This document shows positions 17,744 through 26,298 of a stretch of 64,000 nucleotides of DNA, one piece after another. The notes beneath the pieces are model-generated. The model made no database searches, was not told where the DNA came from, and worked only from the letters and a program-made list of their open reading frames with translations. The stretch lies in NCBI RefSeq assembly GCF_024170005.1, contig NZ_JALJXJ010000001.1, forward strand, positions 682,001 through 746,000, read 5' to 3'. Position 1 is the first letter of the stretch; the number at the start of each line of letters is the position of its first letter. The translations under genes and the position numbers were made by a program. Origin of the DNA: Azospirillum lipoferum. Lineage in GTDB: Bacteria; Pseudomonadota; Alphaproteobacteria; Azospirillales; Azospirillaceae.

Positions 17744-19378
17744 ATGGGCAGGCGGGTGGCGATCTTTCTCGGACTGGCGCTCAGCGCTGCGGCCGGACTG
17801 TCCGCCTATGTCGTGCTGGCGCGGGCGGAGCCGGGACCGGCCTATCGCTTGGCGCGGGTCGAACAGGGTCCGCTGGTCAGCGCCATCACCGCCACCGGCA
17901 CCATGAGCGCCCTGGTGACGGTCGAGGTCAGTTCCCAACTGTCCGGCCAGATCGCCGAGCTTTATGCCGATTTCAACAGCCGTGTCACCAGCGGGCAGAT
18001 CCTCGCCCGGCTGAATGGCGACCAGCTTGCCGCGCGGCTGGCCCAGGCCGGCGCCGATGTCGATTCGGCCAAGGCATCGCTGATCCAGCAGCAGGCGCTG
18101 CTCGACAAGGCGCGGGCCGATCTTGCCAATGCCAAGGCCAGCATCGCCAATGCCGACGCCCAGATCGTCCGCGCCGACCTCGCCCAGCGCGATGCGGAGC
18201 GCGACCTGCGGCGGCGACGCGATCTGCAGGGCCGCGGCGTGGTCGCCGCCGCCGATCTTGAGAAGGCGGAGACTGCAGCCCACAGCGCCCAGGCCCAGTT
18301 GATCGCCGCCCGCGCGCAGAAGCGGCAGGCGGAGGCGGCGGAGGCATCCGCCGACGCTTCGCTGGCGGTTGCCGCTGCCCAGGTGGAGGTCGCCCGTGCC
18401 CAGGTGGCCCAGCGGGAGGCCGCCCTGCAGTTGGTCCGCGTCGATTTGAACCGTTCCGTCATCCGATCGCCCATCGACGGCGTGGTGGTGAACCGTGCGG
18501 TGAGCACCGGCCAGACGGTGGCGGCCAGCCTGTCGGCCCCCACCCTGTTCACCATCGCCCAGGATCTGCGGCAGATGGAGGTACTGGCCAACATCGACGA
18601 GGCTGACATCGGCCGGGTGCGCGAAGGCATGCCGGTGCGCTTCACCGTCAATGCCTTCCCCGGCGACAGCTTCGCCGGCCGGGTGGCGCAGGTGCGGCTG
18701 GCGCCGAAGGAGGACCAGACCGTCGTCACCTACATCGTCGTCATCACGGTGGAGAATCCGGAACTGCGGCTTCTGCCCGGCATGACGGCCAACTTGCGGA
18801 TCACCGTGGATGAGCGGCCGGCGGCGGTGAAGCTTCCCAATGCCGCTCTGCGCTTCCGCCCACCGGGTGTGGAAGGGGCTGCCGATGCCCCGACCCCGAC
18901 CACCGGTGGCCTGAACGGCGGGCGGGGAGCTGCGGCGCTGGAGGCGGCGGCCAAGCGGGTGATGGACGGACTGAAACTGGACGAGACGAGGCGGCGCGAC
19001 ATCGCCGCCCTGGTCGCCGAGGCCCGGGAACGCTTCATCGCGCTGGATGCGGAAGGCGGCGATCCTGAACGCCGCCGGGTGGAGGCCAATGCCATTCGCA
19101 CCGCGACACTGGAGCGGATCGCCGGGCTGATCGAGCCGGCACAGCGCGACCGCTTCGACTCGCTGGTCGATCCCGGCCGAGCGATCGAAGCGACACGAAC
19201 CGTCTGGGTGCCTGGCTCCGGCAATGGGAGTCCTGTCGGCGTAGCGGTGCGCCTCGGTATCGGCGACGGCAGCTTCACGGAAGTGGTGGCGGGCGACCTG
19301 CGGGCGGGGCAGGAGGTCATCACCGGCATCCTCGCCCCCGACCGCGACAGCCACCGGGGGCCGCGCCTTGGTTTCTGA
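17744..19378 (+). CDS. MacA-like periplasmic adaptor of a tripartite efflux pump
   Basis: This membrane-fusion protein links the inner-membrane MacB-type transporter to an outer-membrane channel. The 544-residue protein has an N-terminal anchor (about 5-25), a lipoyl half-motif (GTMSALVTVEVSSQLSGQI), a long Ala-rich coiled-coil hairpin (about 95-235), the second lipoyl half (VIRSPIDGVVVNRAVSTGQTV in part), and beta-barrel domains. It is about 150 residues longer than usual because a charged helical segment (about 372-485, rich in Arg, Glu and Ala) interrupts the C-terminal region. The ATG follows GGAGGGGCGCG. The ATPase gene overlaps its 3' end by 11 bp. Confidence 0.9.
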   Translation: MGRRVAIFLGLALSAAAGLSAYVVLARAEPGPAYRLARVEQGPLVSAITATGTMSALVTVEVSSQLSGQIAELYADFNSRVTSGQILARLNGDQLAARLAQAGADVDSAKASLIQQQALLDKARADLANAKASIANADAQIVRADLAQRDAERDLRRRRDLQGRGVVAAADLEKAETAAHSAQAQLIAARAQKRQAEAAEASADASLAVAAAQVEVARAQVAQREAALQLVRVDLNRSVIRSPIDGVVVNRAVSTGQTVAASLSAPTLFTIAQDLRQMEVLANIDEADIGRVREGMPVRFTVNAFPGDSFAGRVAQVRLAPKEDQTVVTYIVVITVENPELRLLPGMTANLRITVDERPAAVKLPNAALRFRPPGVEGAADAPTPTTGGLNGGRGAAALEAAAKRVMDGLKLDETRRRDIAALVAEARERFIALDAEGGDPERRRVEANAIRTATLERIAGLIEPAQRDRFDSLVDPGRAIEATRTVWVPGSGNGSPVGVAVRLGIGDGSFTEVVAGDLRAGQEVITGILAPDRDSHRGPRLGF

Positions 19379-20084
19379 ACCGGCTCATTCCCTGATAACG
19401 GTCGAACGGCTCACCCGCCATTACCGCATGGGGCCGCAGATCGTCCATGCGCTCGACGACGTTTCCGTCACCGTCCGCCCTGGCGAGTTTGTCGCGGTGA
19501 TGGGGCCGTCGGGGTCGGGAAAATCCACCTTCATGAACCTGCTAGGCTGTCTGGACCGTCCCGATTCCGGGCGGTACTGGTTGGACGGGCAGGAGGTTGC
19601 CGGCCTGTCCTCCGACGCGCTGGCGGCGGTGCGGAACCGCAGCATCGGCTTCGTCTTCCAGTCCTTCAACCTGCTGCCGCGCCAGTCCGCACTCGACAAC
19701 GTCATGCTGCCGATGGTCTATGCCGGCGTCAGCCATGCCCAGCGTATCGAGCGGGCGTTGGCCGCGCTCGACGCGGTGGGGCTGCTGGAACGCGCAGGTC
19801 ACCGGCCGACCCAGCTCTCCGGTGGGCAGCAGCAGCGCGTCGCCATCGCCCGCGCGCTGGTCAACGACCCGCTGTTGCTGCTGGCCGACGAACCGACCGG
19901 CGCGCTCGACACCGCCACCAGCCTGGAGATCATCGGTCTGTTCCAGCGGCTGAACCGGCGCGGCATCACGATCGTCCTGGTGACGCACGAACCGGAGGTG
20001 GCACGCTTCGCGTCCCGTGTCCTGCACTTCCGCGACGGCCGCCTGATCGATGACCTGAGCCAGGATGCGGAGGTCGCGGCATGA
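19368..20084 (+). CDS. MacB/LolD-type ABC transporter ATPase
   Basis: This 238-residue ATP-binding subunit has Walker A GPSGSGKST, the signature LSGGQQQR, Walker B LLLADEPTGALD and the switch His in LVTHEPEV. It starts with TTG at 19368, overlapping the adaptor gene, and overlaps the permease by the ATGA junction, so all three are translationally coupled. It drives the MacAB-type exporter. In E. coli the ATPase and permease are fused in MacB; here they are separate, as in many other genomes. The substrate is unknown. Confidence 0.93.
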   Translation: MVSEPAHSLITVERLTRHYRMGPQIVHALDDVSVTVRPGEFVAVMGPSGSGKSTFMNLLGCLDRPDSGRYWLDGQEVAGLSSDALAAVRNRSIGFVFQSFNLLPRQSALDNVMLPMVYAGVSHAQRIERALAALDAVGLLERAGHRPTQLSGGQQQRVAIARALVNDPLLLLADEPTGALDTATSLEIIGLFQRLNRRGITIVLVTHEPEVARFASRVLHFRDGRLIDDLSQDAEVAA

Positions 20085-21313
20085 CCGCCTGGGATGCGCT
20101 GCGCGCCGCGCTCGATTCGCTGCGGGCCAACCCGTTGCGCAGTGCGCTGACCATGCTGGGCATCGTCATCGGCGTTGCTGCGGTGATCGCCATGGTGGCG
20201 GTCGGGGCCGGCGCGCGCGAGCAGGTGCTGCGTCAGATCGCCAGCCTGGGCACCAACCTGATCATGGTCGGGCAGGGCAGCATCGTCCGCGGCGGGGTGA
20301 AGCTGGGCGCCGGCACCGCCTCCTCCCTGACGGAGGACGACGCGCTGGCGGTGCTGTCGGAAATCCCCGGCGTGGTGGTGACGGCGCCATCGGTGCGCTG
20401 GGGATTACAGATCGTCGCAGGCAACCAGAACTGGGGCACCGTGCTGTTCGGCATCACCCCCGACTATATGGATGCCCGCGACTGGAGCATTGCGGCCGGG
20501 CACGGCCTGTCGGACGTGGATGTGGCGCAGGCCAACAAGGTGGTCGTGCTGGGGCAGACGGTGGTGCGCAACCTGTTCGGCGGCGGCGATCCGATCGGGG
20601 AGCCGGTGCGGGTGTTCTCCACCCCGCTGACCGTCGTCGGCGTGCTGGCGGAGAAGGGGCAGAACACCCAGGGGCAGGACCAGGACGACGTCATCTTCGT
20701 GCCGCTGTCCACCGCCAAGCGCAACATCCCGGGTATGGCGAAGAGCAACCCGCGCTTCATCCACACCATGGTGGTGAAGATGCGTGACGGCGCCGACATG
20801 GCCGACGCCCAGGCCCAGATCCGTGACCTGCTGCGTCAGCGCCACCGGCTGATTCCTGGCCAGGACGACGATTTCTGGATGCGCGACCTGTCGGAGGTGT
20901 CGGCGACCCGCGATGCCTCCTCCCGTGCCCTGTCCTTCCTGCTGGCCGCCGTCGCGGCGGTCTCTCTGCTGGTCGGCGGTATCGGCATCATGAACATCAT
21001 GCTGGTTTCGGTGACCGAGCGCACACGGGAGATCGGCCTGCGGCTCGCCATCGGGGCGCGGCGGCGCGACATCCTGGTGCAGTTCTTGATCGAATCGACC
21101 ACCCTGTCGCTGATCGGCGCTGCGGTGGGGGTCGCGCTGGGTATCGGCACCGCTATGGGGGTCGCGGAACTGGCTGGATGGCCGACGCTGATCCAGATCG
21201 ACTCGGTGGTTTTGGCGGTGGTGGTCAGTGGCCTGATCGGTGTGTTCTTCGGCCTTTACCCCGCCCGCCGCGCGGCCCGCCTCAACCCCATCGAGGCGCT
21301 GCGGCACGAATAG
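20081..21313 (+). CDS. MacB-type FtsX-family permease
   Basis: This 410-residue permease has one N-terminal membrane helix (about 20-42), a large periplasmic domain (about 45-280) and three C-terminal helices. The FtsX signature GGIGIMNIMLVSVTERTREIG lies near 300, and the protein ends YPARRAARLNPIEALRHE. This is the MacB core minus its ATPase domain, which the preceding gene supplies. With the adaptor it forms an exporter, probably for a macrolide-like compound, peptide or lipid. No outer-membrane channel gene lies nearby, so a TolC-like protein must be encoded elsewhere. Confidence 0.93.
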   Translation: MTAWDALRAALDSLRANPLRSALTMLGIVIGVAAVIAMVAVGAGAREQVLRQIASLGTNLIMVGQGSIVRGGVKLGAGTASSLTEDDALAVLSEIPGVVVTAPSVRWGLQIVAGNQNWGTVLFGITPDYMDARDWSIAAGHGLSDVDVAQANKVVVLGQTVVRNLFGGGDPIGEPVRVFSTPLTVVGVLAEKGQNTQGQDQDDVIFVPLSTAKRNIPGMAKSNPRFIHTMVVKMRDGADMADAQAQIRDLLRQRHRLIPGQDDDFWMRDLSEVSATRDASSRALSFLLAAVAAVSLLVGGIGIMNIMLVSVTERTREIGLRLAIGARRRDILVQFLIESTTLSLIGAAVGVALGIGTAMGVAELAGWPTLIQIDSVVLAVVVSGLIGVFFGLYPARRAARLNPIEALRHE

Positions 21314-21686
21314 CTGCAAGGTCCGCGTCCCGATCGCCCGCCAGCACGATCAACCGTGCATCGCTGCGCGCCAGCCGCAGCGCCAGCTGCCCGACCCACG
21401 CCACTTCCTGCGGGATCGCCAGCAGCGTTGGCTGCCGTTCCGACACCACGCGGGCCAGCGCCAGAGCGGAGGTCGCGGCATGGCGCTTGGCGAGGTCGAT
21501 CTGCCCGATGGCCGGGTCCAGGGTCGCGCGCAGCGGTCCTCCGCCCATCGGCGCCACCACGTCCACCGCCACGCCGGCGTGCAGCACCCCGTGGGCGAGA
21601 TCGACGGCGGCACGCCGGTCGGGCCGGTCGGCAAGGTCGGGCAGGAAGAGGGCGATGGAGAGCGGGGCAGGGGTGAGGGATGGCAA
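21282..21686 (-). pseudogene. Glycosyltransferase N-terminal fragment
   Basis: This 134-residue frame resembles only the N-terminal half of a GT4 glycosyltransferase: an FLPDL beta-strand, then DLAHGVLHAGVAVDVVAP, a short-loop LARVVSERQPTLL, and a LALRLARSDARLIVL strand. The donor-binding C-terminal half is missing. The start would be TTG at 21686 without a good ribosome site, and the 3' end overlaps the permease gene by 32 bp. It is most simply a gene remnant, although a short functional protein cannot be excluded. The GT assignment is by pattern and is tentative. Confidence 0.4.
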
Positions 21687-21841
21687 CGAAACGGATCCGG
21701 AACGGTGTTGAACACAGGCTGTTGAGCGACCGAACGCCGCACAATCGACCAGCGCGGCAGGCGGGATGGCGAAAGTCCGCGAAAACGGTGCGCCGTCCGC
21801 TTGCCGTGGGCGTGGCGTTCGTGTATCTCACAACGCGGCGA

Positions 21842-21919
21842 CGGGGCGTAGCGCAGTCTGGTCAGCGCGCCAGTTTTGGGTACTGGAGGCCCCCGGTTCG
21901 AATCCGGGCGCCCCGACCA
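21842..21919 (+). tRNA. tRNA-Pro (anticodon TGG)
   Basis: Acceptor CGGGGCG/CGCCCCG, anticodon stem CCAGT/ACTGG with loop TTTGGGT (anticodon TGG at 21877-21879), T-arm GGTTCGAATCC, discriminator A, and encoded CCA at 21917-21919. Confidence 0.97.
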
Positions 21920-21995
21920 TCGCCAGGGGACAAAACCGCGTCCAAGCCATAGGTGCCAGGACGCAACTGTAGGCATTTGAGGAGACGAGCGAGCC

Positions 21996-22292
21996 ATGAA
22001 CGTCCGGATCTATCAGCCGAGCAAGACGGCCATGCAATCCGGCCGGGCCAAGACTCACCGTTGGATGCTGGATTACGAGATCGAGACTCCGCGCCGTCCG
22101 GAACCGCTGATGGGCTGGACCAGTTCCGGCGACACGCTGAACCAGGTGCGCCTGTCCTTCGAGACGAAGGAAGAGGCGATCGCCTTCGCCGAGCGTGAAG
22201 GCTGGAACTACACCGTTCAGGAAGCTCCGGTCCGTCGCGTCCGTCCGCGCAACTATGCCGACAATTTCCGCACCGACCGTCCGCGCTTCTGA
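21996..22292 (+). CDS. NDUFS4-like complex I accessory subunit
   Basis: This 98-residue protein matches the 18-kDa (NDUFS4/AQDQ) accessory subunit of mitochondrial complex I, which alphaproteobacteria share. It begins VRIYQPSKTAMQSGRAKTH, continues with MGWTSSGDTLNQVRLSF, and has the KEEAIAFAEREGW motif and the C-terminal PRNYADNF. It probably binds the peripheral arm of NADH:quinone oxidoreductase. There are no membrane helices. It stands between two tRNA genes; the nuo operon itself is not in the window. Confidence 0.93.
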   Translation: MNVRIYQPSKTAMQSGRAKTHRWMLDYEIETPRRPEPLMGWTSSGDTLNQVRLSFETKEEAIAFAEREGWNYTVQEAPVRRVRPRNYADNFRTDRPRF

Positions 22293-22336
22293 TCGCTTTC
22301 GTTTCTGATTGCGAAGAGTGCGCTCAACCGGGACAA

Positions 22337-22413
22337 GGCCCCATAGCTCAGTTGGATAGAGCAGCCGCCTTCTAAGCGGCAGGTCGCTGGTTCGAATCCA
22401 GCTGGGGTCGCCA
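22337..22413 (+). tRNA. tRNA-Arg (anticodon TCT)
   Basis: Acceptor GGCCCCA/TGGGGTC with one G-T pair, D-arm GCTCAGTTGGATAGAGC, anticodon stem GCCGC/GCGGC with loop CTTCTAA (anticodon TCT at 22371-22373), T-arm GGTTCGAATCC, discriminator G, and encoded CCA at 22411-22413. Confidence 0.97.
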
Positions 22414-22443
22414 TCTCGGCCAAGCCGGTACACAACAAGGAAG

Positions 22444-22468
22444 AGCCCCGCTTCAGCGGGGCTTTTTT
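22444..22468 (+). terminator. Terminator after tRNA-Arg
   Basis: A perfect 8-bp stem GCCCCGCT/AGCGGGGC with a 2-nt loop core is followed by TTTTTT. Confidence 0.92.
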
Positions 22469-22530
22469 CATTCATCCGTGGGCACCGGCCGACGATGCGA
22501 AAGCGTGCCCGGAACCGTGCCCCAGATACA

Positions 22531-22557
22531 AAAAGGGGCCGCGGAAGCGACCCCTTG
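22531..22557 (-). terminator. Terminator after tRNA-Lys
   Basis: Read on the minus strand, AAGGGGTCGC pairs with GCGGCCCCTT (one T-G pair) around TTCC, followed by TTT. It lies 27 bp downstream of tRNA-Lys. Confidence 0.85.
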
Positions 22558-22583
22558 AAGAAGGCTAAAACCTTGAATTGGTT

Positions 22584-22659
22584 TGGTGATCCGGGTGGGA
22601 TTCGAACCCACGGCCACATGATTAAAAGTCACGTGCTCTACCGACTGAGCTACCGGATC
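22584..22659 (-). tRNA. tRNA-Lys (anticodon TTT)
   Basis: On the minus strand, acceptor GATCCGG/CCGGATC, D-arm GCTCAGTCGGTAGAGC, anticodon stem CGTGA/TCATG with loop CTTTTAA (anticodon TTT), T-arm GGTTCGAATCC, discriminator A, and encoded CCA at 22584-22586. It is convergent with tRNA-Arg. Confidence 0.97.
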
Positions 22660-22789
22660 ATCCTTTCGCGGCGGTGCAAAACTGGCGCCCGCCGGAAGTG
22701 GGCGCACCATAGAAAGACGCGCATGAAAGGTCAACCATGGGCTTGATGGAAAACGCAGGATTTTGTCATCAAGCCCACAGTCGCACAGA

Positions 22790-23368
22790 TCAGGTCTGGC
22801 TGGTTGTTGGAGCTGTGCCGTTGCCGGCCTCCAGTGCGAAGCGCTCGGCCAGCCGTTCGGCGACGCGGGCGGAGACGAAATGGCGGATGTCGCCGCCCAG
22901 ACGTCCGATTTCCTTGACGAATCGCGAGGAGATGAACTGGTGCTTCTCCGACGACATCAGGAAGATCGTCTCGACCTTCGGGTTCAGCCGCGCGTTCATG
23001 CCCGCCATCTGGAACTCATATTCGAAGTCCGAGACGGCCCGCAGACCGCGGATGATGACGCGGGCGTTCATCTCGATGGCGAAATGCATCAGCAGATTGT
23101 CGAACGCCCGCACCTCGATGCTGGCCCCGCCGGCATTCAGCGCGGCCACATCCTCGCGAACCATGGCGACCCGCTCGTCCGTGGAGTAGAGCGGGCCTTT
23201 GCCGGCATTCCTGGCGACGCCGATGATCAGGTGGTCGACCTGACGGGCAGCGCGCTGGATGATGTCCATGTGACCGTTGGTGATCGGATCGAAGGTGCCG
23301 GGATAGACACCGATTCGACGACCCTTGCTGGTCTCGGCCTTGCTGGTCTCGGTCTGGCTGGTCGCCAT
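22790..23368 (-). CDS. coaD: Phosphopantetheine adenylyltransferase
   Basis: It transfers AMP from ATP to 4'-phosphopantetheine in coenzyme A synthesis. The 192-residue protein has the nucleotidyltransferase motifs GVYPGTFDPITNGH, VIIRGLRAVSDFEYE and the SSEKHQFISSRFVKE region. It is about 16 residues longer than usual at the N-terminus. The extension is Thr/Ser/Lys-rich and encoded by a 15-nt imperfect tandem repeat (23334-23377). The start at 23368 has GGGGAACC upstream; a start inside the extension is possible. It follows gyrA by 23 bp on the same strand, so the two probably share a transcript. Confidence 0.95.
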   Translation of the reverse strand: MATSQTETSKAETSKGRRIGVYPGTFDPITNGHMDIIQRAARQVDHLIIGVARNAGKGPLYSTDERVAMVREDVAALNAGGASIEVRAFDNLLMHFAIEMNARVIIRGLRAVSDFEYEFQMAGMNARLNPKVETIFLMSSEKHQFISSRFVKEIGRLGGDIRHFVSARVAERLAERFALEAGNGTAPTTSQT

Positions 23369-23391
23369 GGGTTCCCCTTTAGGCCCGTCCG

Positions 23392-26175
23392 TTATTCGTT
23401 CGGCGTGGCGGTGCCGCCGGCATCGCCGACCGACCCGACCGAACCGTTGGCGTCACCGCCATCCTCAATACCATTCTCGCCTTCTTCCTCGGCGATGGTG
23501 GCGACGGACACCACGCGCTCATCCGCCCCCACGCGGAACAGCGTGACGCCCAGCGTCTTGCGGCCGGCAACCCGCACATCGTGCAGCGGCATGCGGATTA
23601 CTTGGCCGCCGTTGGTGACCATCATCACCTGATGGTTCGATTCGACCGGGAAGGCGGCGACGATGGAGCCGTTGCGCTCGCCCATCTCCATGTTCCAGAT
23701 GCCCTGGCCCCCGCGTCCGGCGGTGCGGTACTCGTAGGACGAGCTGCGCTTGCCATAGCCGCGGTCGGAGACGGTGAGAATATACTGCTCCTTCTGTTTC
23801 AGTTCTTCATATCGCTCCTGCGTCAGGGTGACGCTGTCCGTCGGCACCTCGTCCGCTTCCGGAGCGGCCTCGCCTTCCATCTCCAGCCCTTCATCGCGCT
23901 TCATCTTGAAGAAGGCGGCGCGTTCCTCGGGCGTGGCATCGACATGGGTCAGGATCGACAGCGACACCACCTCGTCCCCATCGGCCAGCTTGATGCCGCG
24001 GACACCGGTTGAGGTGCGGCCGGCGAAGACGCGCACATCGTCCACCGGGAAGCGGATGCACTTGCCACCGCGGGTCGCCAGCAGGACGTCGTCGGTTTCC
24101 GAGCAGGTGTGGACGCCGATCAGCCGCTCGCCTTCCTCCTCCAGCTTCATGGCGATCAGGCCGTTGGAGCGGATGTTGGCGAAGTCCGACATGCGGTTGC
24201 GGCGCACGTTGCCTTTCGACGTGGCGAAAACGACGTGCAGATCGGCCCAGGCGGCCTCGTCCTCCGGCAACGGCAGGACGGTGGTGATGGTCTCTCCGTC
24301 GATCAGCGGCAGCAGGTTGACGAAGGCCTTCCCGCGCGCCTGCGGGTTGCCCAGCGGCAGGCGGTAGACCTTCAGCTTGTAGACCATGCCGCGGTTCGAG
24401 AAGAGCAGCAGCGGCGTATGGGTGTTGGCGACGAACAGGTCGCTGACCGCGTCCTCCGCCTTCATCGACATGCCGGAACGGCCCTTGCCGCCGCGCTTCT
24501 GCGCGCGGTAGGTCGACAGCGGCACCCGCTTCACGTAACCGGACTGGCTGACGGTGACGACCATGTCCTCGCGCTGGATCAGGTCTTCGATGTCGGCTTC
24601 GAATTCCAGATCCTGGATTTCGGTGCGGCGCGGATTCCCAAACCGCTCCTTCATCTCCACCAGCTCGTCGCGCAGGATTCCCATCAGCTTCGGACGATTG
24701 GCCAGCGTGGCGAGGAAGTCGGCGATCTGGTCGGTGACGTCCTTCAGCTCGGCGCCGATCTTGTCGCGCTCCAACCCGGTCAGGCGGTGCAGGCGCAGAT
24801 CAAGGATAGCGCGGGCCTGGACTTCGGACAGGCGATAGGTGCCCTGCGCGCTGACACCACGGCCCGGCTCGTCGATCAGCTCGATCAACGGGCCGACGTC
24901 ATGGACCGGCCATTCGCGGTTCATCATCTCCTCGCGCGCCCAGACCGGATCGGGGGCGCTGCGGATCAACTCGATCATCGCATCCAGGTTGGCGACGGCG
25001 ACCGCCAGACCGACCAAGGTGTGTGCCCGCTCGCGGGCCTTGCCCAGCAGGAACTCGGTCCGCCGGGTGATGACCTGCTCGCGGAAGCGGACGAACGCGG
25101 TGATAACGTTCAGGAGATTCATCAGCTCCGGACGGCCGCCGTTCAGCGCCAGCATATTGACGCCGAAGGAGGTCTGGAGTTGGGTGTGGCGGAACAGCTG
25201 CGCCAGCACGACATCCGGAACGGCATCGCGCTTCAGCTCGATCACCACGCGGACGCCGTCGCGGTCCGACTCGTCGCGCAGGTCGGCGATGCCTTCGATC
25301 GTCTTGTCGTTCACGACCTCGCCGATGCGTTCCATCAGCTTGGCCTTGTTGACCTGATAGGGGATCTCGGTCGCGACGATGGCGGTGCGATCCTTGCGCA
25401 CCTCCTCGAAATGGGTCTTGGCGCGCAGGATGACCGAGCCCCGCCCGGTCTGGAGTGCCGCCCTGCTGCCCGAGCGGCCTAGGATCAGGCCGCCCGTCGG
25501 GAAATCGGGGCCGGGCACATGCTCCATTAGTTCGTCGAGCGTGACGTCGGGATTGTCGATGTAGGCGCAGCAGGCGTCGATCACCTCGCCCAGATTGTGG
25601 GTCGGGATGTTGGTCGCCATACCGACGGCGATGCCGCCGGCGCCGTTCACCAGCAGGTTCGGGAAACGGGCCGGCACGACGGTGGGCTCGCGGCCCGAAT
25701 CGTCGTAGCTGGCCTGGAAGTCGATGGTGTCCTTGTCGATGTCGTCCAGCAGTGCTTCCGCCGCCTTGGCCAGACGCGCTTCGGTGTAGCGCATCGCCGC
25801 CGGCGGATCGCCGTCCATTGAACCGAAATTGCCCTGGCCGTCGATCAGCGGCAGGCGCATGGAGAAGTCCTGCGCCATGCGGACCATGGCATCGTAGATC
25901 GCACTGTCGCCGTGCGGGTGGTATTTACCCATCACGTCGCCGACGATGCGTGCCGACTTCTTATAGGGCTTGGTCGAGTCGTACCCGCCCTCCTTCATCG
26001 CGTAGAGGATGCGCCGGTGCACCGGCTTCAGCCCGTCGCGGACGTCGGGCAGGGCACGGCTCACGATCACGCTCATCGCGTAGTCGAGATACGATTTCCG
26101 CATCTCGTCTTCGATGTTGATCGGCGCGATGTCGGAGGCGGGAGGAAGGGGCGTATTGCTCAAGCGGACACTCAT
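23392..26175 (-). CDS. gyrA: DNA gyrase subunit A
   Basis: This is the DNA-cleaving and religating subunit of gyrase. The 927-residue protein has the catalytic Tyr130 ([10 protein letters not shown]) and the quinolone-resistance region [12 protein letters not shown] with Ser91 and Asp95, equivalent to the sensitive Ser83/Asp87 of E. coli. The GyrA box (QKRGGKG) opens the C-terminal beta-pinwheel that wraps DNA. A charged, Glu-rich insertion (about 750-800) and an acidic Gly-rich tail are typical of alphaproteobacterial GyrA. It is the middle gene of a minus-strand line from the MATE exporter to coaD. Confidence 0.97.
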   Translation of the reverse strand: MSVRLSNTPLPPASDIAPINIEDEMRKSYLDYAMSVIVSRALPDVRDGLKPVHRRILYAMKEGGYDSTKPYKKSARIVGDVMGKYHPHGDSAIYDAMVRMAQDFSMRLPLIDGQGNFGSMDGDPPAAMRYTEARLAKAAEALLDDIDKDTIDFQASYDDSGREPTVVPARFPNLLVNGAGGIAVGMATNIPTHNLGEVIDACCAYIDNPDVTLDELMEHVPGPDFPTGGLILGRSGSRAALQTGRGSVILRAKTHFEEVRKDRTAIVATEIPYQVNKAKLMERIGEVVNDKTIEGIADLRDESDRDGVRVVIELKRDAVPDVVLAQLFRHTQLQTSFGVNMLALNGGRPELMNLLNVITAFVRFREQVITRRTEFLLGKARERAHTLVGLAVAVANLDAMIELIRSAPDPVWAREEMMNREWPVHDVGPLIELIDEPGRGVSAQGTYRLSEVQARAILDLRLHRLTGLERDKIGAELKDVTDQIADFLATLANRPKLMGILRDELVEMKERFGNPRRTEIQDLEFEADIEDLIQREDMVVTVSQSGYVKRVPLSTYRAQKRGGKGRSGMSMKAEDAVSDLFVANTHTPLLLFSNRGMVYKLKVYRLPLGNPQARGKAFVNLLPLIDGETITTVLPLPEDEAAWADLHVVFATSKGNVRRNRMSDFANIRSNGLIAMKLEEEGERLIGVHTCSETDDVLLATRGGKCIRFPVDDVRVFAGRTSTGVRGIKLADGDEVVSLSILTHVDATPEERAAFFKMKRDEGLEMEGEAAPEADEVPTDSVTLTQERYEELKQKEQYILTVSDRGYGKRSSSYEYRTAGRGGQGIWNMEMGERNGSIVAAFPVESNHQVMMVTNGGQVIRMPLHDVRVAGRKTLGVTLFRVGADERVVSVATIAEEEGENGIEDGGDANGSVGSVGDAGGTATPNE

Positions 26176-26298
26176 TTTTCGAAGGTGCCGCCGCTTGCGG
26201 ATCCGCGGCAGTCACTGGCCTTGCGGGCCGAAGTTTAGCCGGGGAAATATAGCAACTCTCGCAATTGCACACAATGATTCGGGGCCAAAAAGGCCAGT

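Noticed and set aside
23392-26175. Quinolone-resistance changes in gyrA
   Set aside because: Ser91 and Asp95, the equivalents of E. coli Ser83 and Asp87, are the usual sensitive residues.
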